A stretch of 5,747 bases of DNA from an uncultured Flavobacteriia bacterium (lineage in GTDB: Bacteria > Bacteroidota > Bacteroidia > Flavobacteriales > Flavobacteriaceae), in the NCBI GenBank assembly GCA_946482495.1, contig CAMLRV010000158.1, positions 1 through 5,747 on the forward strand, given 5' to 3'. Within the stretch, counting starts at the first letter, position 1, and the number at the start of each line of letters is the position of its first letter. A model generated the notes under the pieces. That model had not been told where the DNA came from. It searched no databases and worked only from the letters and a program-made list of their open reading frames with translations. Positions 1 through 5,747 of this stretch are shown here, piece after piece. Position numbers and translations under genes: made by a program.

Positions 1-1058
1 TTGATGTTGATTATTATGCTCCTGGCGGAACAGGTTTCGTGAATCATCATGTAGACAATAACGTTTACAATCTTTTTCAAAATAATGTTTGGGATGTTGT
101 GGTTTTACAACCTGGAACATCTGAATCTGGCGGAGCTTCTTGGCCTGTAAATACAACTGTGTCTAGAGGAAATCAAATGAAAGATTCTATAAAAAAATAT
201 AGTCCTTGTTCGAAAATTTTTTTATACGAAATTTCTAATGGTGTTGCTTCGGAAACTACATATAATAATTATTTTACTACTCAAACTAGAATTAAAGATT
301 CTATAACAAAGTTAGCAGACGGTATGCAAATTCCACTTGTAGCTGCAGGAGAGTGTGCTCGAAATCATTATTCAGCTCAACAAGATTTATTGCTTCATAA
401 TTCCTATGGAGATGTACATCCAAATTTAAATGGTTCTTATTTAGTGGCCTGTGCCATGTTTTGTACTATTTTTCAAGAACCTGTTTCTGGTGTTGCTTTT
501 AATGGCGGTGTAACTCCTTCTAATGCAACATATTTTCAAGGAATTGCTGATAATAATGTTTTAAATAATAAACCAGCTTGGCGGATTAATACCTATAATT
601 TGCATTCCGAATTCTCAATGTCTCAAACAGATAATATGGTGAACTTTACCAATCTCTCTACAAACTATACTTCTCTGCTTTGGGATTTTGGTGATGGAAC
701 AACGTCAACTGATGTAAATCCACAACATTTTTATTCGAGTTTAGGAACTAAAACCATCACGTTAACCGTAACTAAAAACGGTTGTTCTGAAGTTTTTACT
801 CGAATTGTAAATATTACCGTTTTGAATTCAGACGGTTTTGCAGCTAACGAAATTAAAATTTACCCAACTATCACCGATTCGGTGATACACATTCAAAGTG
901 ATTCTTTCTTTAATGGTTCAGTTTTTAATGCAATAGGACAACAAATTTCTACTTTTCAAAAGACTAATAATGAATTTGAAATTAACTTGTCAGTTTATGC
1001 AGCTGGTGTTTATTTTATTCAAATAAAAAGTGATATTTATAAGGTTGTAAAAAAATAA
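1..1058 (+). CDS. SGNH/GDSL-type hydrolase with PKD domain and T9SS type A sorting domain (5' partial)
   Basis: This is the C-terminal part of an exported protein. The frame is open from base 3 to the TAA at 1056-1058 (351 codons), so the real start lies before the window; the GTG at 39 is an internal Val codon. The first ~150 residues resemble the SGNH hydrolase family (esterase/lipase-like, usually acting on ester bonds; substrate unknown). Visible parts are an APGG segment (bases 18-29), a hydrophobic strand DVVVLQPG (93-116), and a C-terminal DVHPNLNGSYL block (411-443) whose His would be the catalytic base. The block carrying the nucleophilic Ser is outside the window. The Asp sits two residues before the His (DxH), not three as in the usual DxxH. 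A PKD domain follows at about 636-824, with WDFGDG at 681-698. The last ~68 residues (from 852, IKIYPT, ending in a Lys-rich tail) fit a type A T9SS sorting domain, normally removed during secretion. Family assignment is good; enzymatic activity is inferred. Confidence 0.85.
   Translation, partial: DVDYYAPGGTGFVNHHVDNNVYNLFQNNVWDVVVLQPGTSESGGASWPVNTTVSRGNQMKDSIKKYSPCSKIFLYEISNGVASETTYNNYFTTQTRIKDSITKLADGMQIPLVAAGECARNHYSAQQDLLLHNSYGDVHPNLNGSYLVACAMFCTIFQEPVSGVAFNGGVTPSNATYFQGIADNNVLNNKPAWRINTYNLHSEFSMSQTDNMVNFTNLSTNYTSLLWDFGDGTTSTDVNPQHFYSSLGTKTITLTVTKNGCSEVFTRIVNITVLNSDGFAANEIKIYPTITDSVIHIQSDSFFNGSVFNAIGQQISTFQKTNNEFEINLSVYAAGVYFIQIKSDIYKVVKK
869..887. repeat. Perfect 8-bp inverted repeat with 3-base loop inside the sorting-domain coding sequence
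   Basis: The arms TATCACCG and CGGTGATA pair perfectly around the loop ATT, making one of the most GC-containing hairpins in this AT-rich window. It lies inside the coding sequence of the upstream gene, about 170 bases before its stop, at the start of the sorting domain. No T-run follows it, so it is not a typical terminator. It may be a chance result of codon choice; no function is claimed. Confidence 0.5.
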
Positions 1059-1104
1059 TTCCATAAATGAATTGTGTTTTATGTTTGTCCTACCAATTCA
1101 ATTC

Positions 1105-1123
1105 AAAAAAGTGATTATTTTTT
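1105..1123 (+). terminator. Possible weak terminator: A6/T6 hairpin downstream of the hydrolase gene
   Basis: Six A residues (1105-1110) and six T residues (1118-1123) flank a 7-base loop, about 46 bases after the stop codon at 1058. The T arm would itself act as the U-tract of the transcript. There is no GC stem, so the structure would be weak. It is placed where a terminator would be expected, and low-GC Bacteroidota often have such poor-looking terminators. This is a positional inference only. Confidence 0.25.
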
Positions 1124-1164
1124 ATCTATGTTTTGCGGTTTTAGTAATATTTTTTTTTAAATAA

Positions 1165-1188
1165 ATTAATAAAAGTAGTTTTATTAAT
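1165..1188. repeat. Perfect 10-bp AT-only inverted repeat in the intergenic region
   Basis: The arms 1165-1174 (ATTAATAAAA) and 1179-1188 (TTTTATTAAT) are exact reverse complements around a GTAG loop. The repeat sits between the two genes, about 70 bases ahead of the promoter of the downstream gene and about 107 bases after the upstream stop. It could be a weak bidirectional terminator or a protein-binding palindrome. There is no T-run directly after either arm (a run of nine T occurs at 1150-1158, on the upstream side), and the all-AT stem would be unstable as RNA. Such palindromes also arise by chance in DNA this AT-rich. Confidence 0.4.
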
Positions 1189-1217
1189 AATTAAAAATTC
1201 ATTACGTAGTGTAATTA

Positions 1218-1244
1218 TTTGATTTTAAGTATTTTGTAAATTTG
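1218..1244 (+). promoter_or_regulatory. Alternative, weaker promoter candidate
   Basis: TAAATTTG at 1237-1244 matches the Bacteroidota -7 consensus TAnnTTTG exactly. The nearest upstream TTTG is at 1218-1221, leaving a spacer of only 15 bases, shorter than the usual 17-23. The element is therefore a less likely alternative to the promoter at 1232-1265, or a second start site. Confidence 0.3.
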
Positions 1245-1265
1245 TAGTTGTTTTTTTTATATTTG
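1232..1265 (+). promoter_or_regulatory. Bacteroidota-type promoter of the large propeller gene
   Basis: TTTTG at 1232-1236 serves as the -33 element and TATATTTG at 1258-1265 is an exact match to the -7 consensus TAnnTTTG. The spacer is 21 bases, within the 17-23 range known for Bacteroides and Flavobacterium housekeeping promoters. Transcription would start near 1271-1273, giving a short leader of about 16-18 bases before the ATG at 1289. That leader is A-rich and has no AGGAGG-like site, which is normal for this phylum. The promoter implies the downstream gene is transcribed on its own. Confidence 0.6.
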
Positions 1266-1288
1266 TTCAACCTACTAAATCAAATACA

Positions 1289-4200
1289 ATGAACAAAAAC
1301 TACACACTACTATTATTACTATCCGTTATATTCTGTAGCGGACAAGTACAAAACTCCGATCTAAAAAAGCCTAAGGAAAAATCGTATAAAACTATGATGG
1401 ACGATATGTCCATTAATTTTTATACCGTTTGTGATTCTGCTGAAGCCTATTTTCGTACTATTGATAAAGACAAAAAAGGAACAGGTTATAAGCCTTTTTT
1501 GCGTTGGAAATACGATAACGAAGCTAAATATTTTCCTTCTGGAAATAGAATGATTGATCACTATTTACCATTCAAAGAATTTGAAAGATTAAAAAAAGAA
1601 AGTCAAAGTCAAAAATCTACAGCAGCAACTTTAGACTGGACTTTAAAAGGCCCATCACTAATTGGAGCTATAACAGGGCATTATGCTCCCGGATTAGGAA
1701 GGATGGAATATGTTGAAGTCAATAGAGCTAATGCACAACAAATTTATATGGGATCTAGAAGTGGTGGGCTTTGGCGTACAAACAACGAGGGAACTACTTG
1801 GATTCAAAATACAGATTTTTTACCGGCTTCAGGAGTGAATGCTATTGCTGCAAAACCAACTAATTTTAATTCTGTTCTGATTAATGTACGTATGTCCGAT
1901 ACAGGTCATAGTTTTGGAATTTATCGCTCCAATGATGGTGGTGCTACTTTTCAACAAACTAATTTTAAGCCAAGTACATTAGGCTTTGGAGGTTTAGGTT
2001 CTAATTTTAAAATTAACATGATAAAATACCATCCCACAGTGGCTAATATGGTTTTTGTGGGAACGGATAGAGGCATTTTCAGATCTACAGACGATTTAGC
2101 AACTTGGACAAGGTTAAATAATTCTTGGGATGTTAAAGATATTGAGTTTCATCCTACAAACCCAAATATCATATACGTTTACGAAAATTATTATTGGGGA
2201 ACGAATAAAAATAAAATTTACAAATCTACTAATCTAGGGGTAAGTTATACAGGATTAGCTGATGTTGCAGGGAATTCAAATGCTGAAATTAACATTTCTG
2301 TTTCGCCAACATGTCCTGAATGTATTTATCTAACTTCCGATAATGGTATTTGGAATTCTATAGATACAGGTGCAAACTTTACTACAATTGTAAGTCCAGC
2401 TCCAGCTGGAGTGAGTCTTTGGTATGGAGTTCCGAACGATACCGATCCAACAAAAATAGTTTGTGGATATATGGATTTATATAGAAGTTCAGATAGTGGA
2501 GCTACTTTTACACAAGCCACATGGTGGTCATTAGGAAGCGCTCAACATGGTGCTGGGGACAATCAAACCAGATTCAATAATAGTCAGGTATATGTACACG
2601 CAGATTGTGATTATTTGACTTGTGTAAATGGGGTATATTATGCTTGTACTGATGGTTTTTTAAGTAAATCTGCAGATAATGGTTTAACATGGGTACGATT
2701 AAATTCAGATACTTGTTTACGAGAAAATTATAATCTTGGCGTTTCACAATCAAATAACGAAAGATTTATATGTGGTGCGCAAGATAATGGAACAATAATT
2801 AAAACGGAGAATGGTTGGGTAGAATTCTACGGTGCCGACGGAATGGAAGGGTTAATTCATCCATTAAATGACGATTGGATGATTGGAAGTTTACAATATG
2901 GAGGCAGAAGAAGAACTTTTGATGGAGGAATCTCAAATTCAGGTTGTAGTCAACCACAATCTGGTTCAGGAAATGCTTCATGGACAGCACCAATAATTTA
3001 TGATACAAATAATCAAATGACTGTTTACTCATTTGGAAAGAATGTGTTTAAAAGTACCGATTTTGGAAGCAATTGGACCACTTTAGCAGCTCCAACAACT
3101 TTTGCGAATGAAAATATTGAAAATGCTGCAATAGCTTTTAATAATAGTAATAGGTTGGTTGTTTGTAGTGACGAAAATATTGAAATATCTAACGATGCAG
3201 GAGTGAGTTTTACATCAATTAGAGGAACTTTGCCAAATTTATGGATTAACGATATTGCCTTTGATCCAAATAATGATAATAGAATTATTGTAACCTATGC
3301 AGATTGGCAAAATAACAATCAAAAAGTATTTATTACTAATGATGCAGGAGCAACTTGGCAAAATATAACCTACAATTTAGGTAATATGCCAGTAAGAACT
3401 GTTGTTATAGAAAATTCTACAGATGCAACTATTTATGTTGGAACCGAAATTGGCGTATATAAAAAAACACTTGCAGGTACTTCTTGGACATTATACAATG
3501 CTAATTTACCCAACGTTGCTGTGGAAGAATTAGAAATAAATTTTGGGGCGAATACAATTAAAGCTGCCACATGGGGTAGAGGAGTTTGGGAAGCAAAACT
3601 CCAAGGAAAAGAAAATTATCCTGAAATTGTTAAAACTGAAATTACTTCACCCGTAACTTTTGACTCTCCTAAAATTGGAGTGGCACAATACGTTACATCC
3701 ACTATAAATTATGCTGGTGTTTTATCAAATGTAAAAGTAGCTTGGGCAATTGATAATCCTAATTTTAATACTACAAATGTAATTCCAATGTATTTGGTTA
3801 CTGGAACTACTTGGAAATCAAATACTCCAATTCCTGATTTTCCTATAGGAACAAAAGTGTATTTTAAAGTCATTGCTACAGGTTCTAATAATGATACTTC
3901 AGAAACGTTTAAGTTTATGTATGAAGTTAAGCCATACGATTATTGCACAGCTAGTGGTGAAAATGCTAGTGGAAGCTTGAGAATTAATAGCTTTTCTTGT
4001 GCTAATATGACGAATACAACTAATGCTTATAATGCTTATACGTATTATTCGAGTAATCCAATTTTGTTAAATAAGGGAAATGTATATACAGCTACTGGTA
4101 ATTTTAATACAAGTTGGGGTTCAAATGATTTTTTAGTTTGGATTGATTATAATAACGATGGTGTATTTGCTAATTCTGAGAAAGTGGTATCAGATTTAGA

Positions 4201-5747
4201 TACTGGAAATTTAGGTACTGGAAATTTTACAGTTCCATTTGATGCTGTTACAGGAAATGTACGAATGAGAGTACGTTTAGGATATTGGGGTGATTATAGC
4301 ACTGCTTGCGGAACAACTCTTGGAGAAGTAGAAGATTATTTAGTGCAAATTGCAGATAGCGCATCTCCAAGTTTAACCATTCAAAATAATGCTGGTTATT
4401 GCGAAAATACACCATTTCAGTTGACTTATATGGGTAGTGCTGTTGATGAATTGACTTGGACTATTCAAAGAGGATCAAATGTGTATACTTTCACTGGAAC
4501 TCCTATTAATGTAAGCGGATTACCAATCGGACAATATACGATTGCATTATCAGCTAAAAAAAATGGCGTGTATTATACGCAACTTCTAAATGCAATTTTT
4601 GAAATTAAAACTACAACTTGGAACGGAACATCCTGGTCTAATGGTTTGCCAAATGACAGCGCTGTTGTGTTTTCTGGAAATTATACTATGAGTTCAGATA
4701 TGAATGCGTGTAACGTTTTGGTTACTAATAATGCAGTTGTAACTATTCAAACCGGTACTAACTTACAAGTAAATGGTATAATTCAAGTGGATAATGGTTC
4801 TACACTAATTGTTGAAAACAAAGCGGCCATTTTGCAAATTAAAGATGTAGCTAATGTTGGAAATATAATTGTGAAAACGAATTCTGCTCCAATGATACGT
4901 TTAGATTACACGGCTTGGACTTCTCCAGTAACAGGACAACAGCTACAAGCTTTTTCTCCAAACACATTGTCTAATCGTTTCTATGAATATTTATATACAG
5001 GAACTACTACAGCAACAGCGTATCAAACCATTGTACCAACTAATAATTTTGCTTTAGGTAAAGGTTATATGATTCGCTCTTCAAATACTTGGCCAGTGGC
5101 AACACCAACAGTTTTTAACGGACAATTTACTGGGGTTCCTAATAATGGACCAATTTCATTACCAATTGGAATTGGTTATAATTTAGTTGGAAATCCATAT
5201 CCTTCTCCGATAAATGGGAATGATGTGTTGACAACGAATCCGTCTGTAGGAACATTATATTTTTGGACACATAATGTTCCTCAAAATGGCGCTTATGTAG
5301 CGCAAACAAATTATGCTTCATATACCACTTTAGGAGGAACTGCGGCTGTTGCTGGCGGAAATATTCCTAATGGGAAAATTGGTAATGGTCAAGGGTTTTT
5401 CGTTCGAACAACCACTGGTGGTAATTTCAATTTGAATAATTCAACAAGAAGAAAAACAGATAGTAATACGCAATTCTTTAAAAATAATGAGGAAGAAGTG
5501 AACAGATTTTGGTTGAACCTTACTTCTGACGCTATGCCATTTAATCAAATCTTAATTGGTTATACGGAAAACTCTTCATTAAATTTTGATCAAAATATTG
5601 ATGGTAAAATACTAGAATTAAATAAAACAAATATCTATTCGGTTTTAAATGATGAAGCGTTAGTAATTCAAGGTCGTGGAAATTTTAATATTAATGATGA
5701 GGTTCCAATTGGTTTTAATGTATTAGAAAATGGTAATTATAAGGTTT
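1289..5747 (+). CDS. Giant exported VPS10/sortilin-like beta-propeller protein with GEVED domain and probable type C T9SS C-terminus (3' partial)
   Basis: At least 1486 residues, with no stop before the right edge. The ATG at 1289 is the first in a frame closed upstream by TAA at 1226-1228, and it begins a signal peptide (residues 1-19: one Lys, then LLLLLSVIFCSGQ). Residues ~35-90 form a conserved-looking block with GTGYKPFLRW at 64-73. The propeller region (about 117-770) starts with WTLKGP, carries about 13 Asp-box repeats (S-x-D-x-G-x-T-W), an HAD motif at 437-439, QDNG at 498-501 and GADG at 515-518, and closes with ATWGRGVW at 760-767. An Ig-like segment (~770-880) follows, then a GEVED domain (885-1022; acidic loop DYNNDGVF 953-960; GEVED 1012-1016) and another Ig/PKD-like segment (~1025-1107). 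From W1111 the long C-terminal module of flavobacterial surface proteins begins: NLVGNPYPSPI 1298-1308, TLYFWTHN 1322-1329, GQGFFVR 1367-1373. Such proteins usually end in a type C T9SS signal, here beyond the window. Likely a secreted adhesin or glycan-binding protein; a GH74-like enzyme is possible but unproven. Confidence 0.88.
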   Translation, partial: MNKNYTLLLLLSVIFCSGQVQNSDLKKPKEKSYKTMMDDMSINFYTVCDSAEAYFRTIDKDKKGTGYKPFLRWKYDNEAKYFPSGNRMIDHYLPFKEFERLKKESQSQKSTAATLDWTLKGPSLIGAITGHYAPGLGRMEYVEVNRANAQQIYMGSRSGGLWRTNNEGTTWIQNTDFLPASGVNAIAAKPTNFNSVLINVRMSDTGHSFGIYRSNDGGATFQQTNFKPSTLGFGGLGSNFKINMIKYHPTVANMVFVGTDRGIFRSTDDLATWTRLNNSWDVKDIEFHPTNPNIIYVYENYYWGTNKNKIYKSTNLGVSYTGLADVAGNSNAEINISVSPTCPECIYLTSDNGIWNSIDTGANFTTIVSPAPAGVSLWYGVPNDTDPTKIVCGYMDLYRSSDSGATFTQATWWSLGSAQHGAGDNQTRFNNSQVYVHADCDYLTCVNGVYYACTDGFLSKSADNGLTWVRLNSDTCLRENYNLGVSQSNNERFICGAQDNGTIIKTENGWVEFYGADGMEGLIHPLNDDWMIGSLQYGGRRRTFDGGISNSGCSQPQSGSGNASWTAPIIYDTNNQMTVYSFGKNVFKSTDFGSNWTTLAAPTTFANENIENAAIAFNNSNRLVVCSDENIEISNDAGVSFTSIRGTLPNLWINDIAFDPNNDNRIIVTYADWQNNNQKVFITNDAGATWQNITYNLGNMPVRTVVIENSTDATIYVGTEIGVYKKTLAGTSWTLYNANLPNVAVEELEINFGANTIKAATWGRGVWEAKLQGKENYPEIVKTEITSPVTFDSPKIGVAQYVTSTINYAGVLSNVKVAWAIDNPNFNTTNVIPMYLVTGTTWKSNTPIPDFPIGTKVYFKVIATGSNNDTSETFKFMYEVKPYDYCTASGENASGSLRINSFSCANMTNTTNAYNAYTYYSSNPILLNKGNVYTATGNFNTSWGSNDFLVWIDYNNDGVFANSEKVVSDLDTGNLGTGNFTVPFDAVTGNVRMRVRLGYWGDYSTACGTTLGEVEDYLVQIADSASPSLTIQNNAGYCENTPFQLTYMGSAVDELTWTIQRGSNVYTFTGTPINVSGLPIGQYTIALSAKKNGVYYTQLLNAIFEIKTTTWNGTSWSNGLPNDSAVVFSGNYTMSSDMNACNVLVTNNAVVTIQTGTNLQVNGIIQVDNGSTLIVENKAAILQIKDVANVGNIIVKTNSAPMIRLDYTAWTSPVTGQQLQAFSPNTLSNRFYEYLYTGTTTATAYQTIVPTNNFALGKGYMIRSSNTWPVATPTVFNGQFTGVPNNGPISLPIGIGYNLVGNPYPSPINGNDVLTTNPSVGTLYFWTHNVPQNGAYVAQTNYASYTTLGGTAAVAGGNIPNGKIGNGQGFFVRTTTGGNFNLNNSTRRKTDSNTQFFKNNEEEVNRFWLNLTSDAMPFNQILIGYTENSSLNFDQNIDGKILELNKTNIYSVLNDEALVIQGRGNFNINDEVPIGFNVLENGNYKV
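1775..3487 (+). repeat. Array of about 13 Asp-box (BNR/sialidase-type) protein repeats forming the propeller blades
   Basis: Asp-box motifs begin at residues 163, 213, 265, 312, 356, 399, 460, 588, 633, 682 and 725 of the large protein. Clear examples are RSNDGGATF (213), RSSDSGATF (399), KSADNGLTW (460) and ITNDAGATW (682). Two degenerate copies at 505 (KTENGWVEF) and 542 (RTFDGG) fill the otherwise long gap. The mean spacing is about 47 residues, the length of one four-stranded blade. Thirteen motifs plus a closing segment (ATWGRGVW, 760-767) fit about 14 blades, i.e. two seven-bladed propellers in tandem as in the GH74 and VPS10/sortilin folds. Asp boxes are structural turns, not catalytic sites. 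The copies differ strongly in DNA sequence, so the array is old and not a recent tandem expansion. Confidence 0.75.
4022..4039 (+). repeat. Perfect 9-bp tandem duplication within the GEVED domain
   Basis: AATGCTTAT occurs twice in direct succession and in frame, encoding NAYNAY just before a run of aromatic residues (TYY). It is a small slippage-type repeat in the N-terminal half of the GEVED domain. It keeps the reading frame. Confidence 0.6.
4201..4227 (+). repeat. 12-bp direct repeat with 15-bp period within the GEVED domain
   Basis: TACTGGAAATTT at 4201-4212 recurs exactly at 4216-4227, separated by AGG. The period is five codons and gives the peptide TGNLGTGNF. It lies in the surface loop between the acidic DYNNDGVF motif and the GEVED motif, so a duplication there is likely tolerated. 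Together with the repeat at 4022-4039 it suggests small in-frame slippage events in this domain. Confidence 0.55.

Noticed and set aside
39..41. GTG as the start codon of the first gene
   Set aside because: The frame stays open upstream to base 3 and encodes DVDYYAPGG, which continues the hydrolase fold, so this is an internal Val codon.
1289..1345. Lipoprotein signal (Cys at residue 16) in the large protein
   Set aside because: The residues before the Cys are V-I-F; Phe at -1 does not fit a lipobox, and the SGQ that follows looks like a flavobacterial signal peptidase I site.
1361..1561. 66-codon reading frame on the - strand
   Set aside because: It lies wholly antisense to the N-terminal part of the propeller gene; no recognisable motif and no promoter of its own.
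2400..2411. Perfect 12-bp palindrome CTCCAGCTGGAG
   Set aside because: It lies inside coding sequence (APAG codons) with no loop or flanking structure; most simply a codon coincidence.
2326..2520. 64-codon reading frame on the - strand
   Set aside because: Antisense to well-formed Asp-box repeats; the composition looks like a shadow frame.
2799..3032. 77-codon reading frame on the - strand
   Set aside because: Antisense to the conserved GADG region of the propeller gene; no family resemblance.
1775..3487. CRISPR or DNA-level tandem repeat in the propeller region
   Set aside because: The repeats are visible only in protein; the DNA copies are diverged and there are no regular spacers.
5139..5321. 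60-codon reading frame on the - strand
   Set aside because: Antisense to the conserved NLVGNPYPSPI and TLYFWTHN segments; a shadow frame.
1289..5747. Possible frameshift or pseudogene in the large gene
   Set aside because: The frame was checked at many points from 1289 to 5747 and stays constant with recognisable domains in order; it is only cut by the window edge.

Overview
The window is AT-rich, strongly coding and all on the + strand. Its content points to a Bacteroidota bacterium, most likely family Flavobacteriaceae (Flavobacterium-like). The evidence is the low-GC codon use, two exact matches to the Bacteroidota -7 promoter element TAnnTTTG, the absence of a clear Shine-Dalgarno sequence, and two genes whose products look like cargo of the type IX secretion system (T9SS). 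The genus is an inference from style, not from a marker gene.

Layout: (1) Bases 1-1058 are the 3' part of a gene for a secreted SGNH/GDSL-type hydrolase carrying a PKD domain and a C-terminal type A T9SS sorting domain; its start lies before the window. (2) Bases 1059-1288 are a 230-base AT-rich intergenic region. It holds a perfect 10-bp inverted repeat, a smaller A-tract/T-tract hairpin, and a good Bacteroidota-type promoter just ahead of the next gene. (3) Bases 1289-5747 are one uninterrupted reading frame of at least 1486 codons that runs off the right edge. It encodes a very large exported protein with a signal peptide, a conserved N-terminal block, a long VPS10/sortilin/GH74-like beta-propeller region built from about 13 Asp-box repeats, an Ig-like segment, a GEVED domain, a second Ig/PKD-like segment, and the start of the long C-terminal module typical of flavobacterial proteins with a type C T9SS sorting signal.

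Both products are expected to cross the inner membrane by Sec and the outer membrane by T9SS, ending on the cell surface or in the medium. They appear to be separate transcription units: there is a 230-base gap and the second gene has its own promoter. Nothing in the sequence shows that they act in one pathway. No RNA gene, insertion sequence, CRISPR array or tRNA was seen. The window looks like ordinary flavobacterial surface-protein territory. The points most worth a second look are the domain architecture of the large protein, its cysteine-rich propeller section, and the pairing of a type A with a probable type C cargo gene. I did not find a convincing new multi-gene system.
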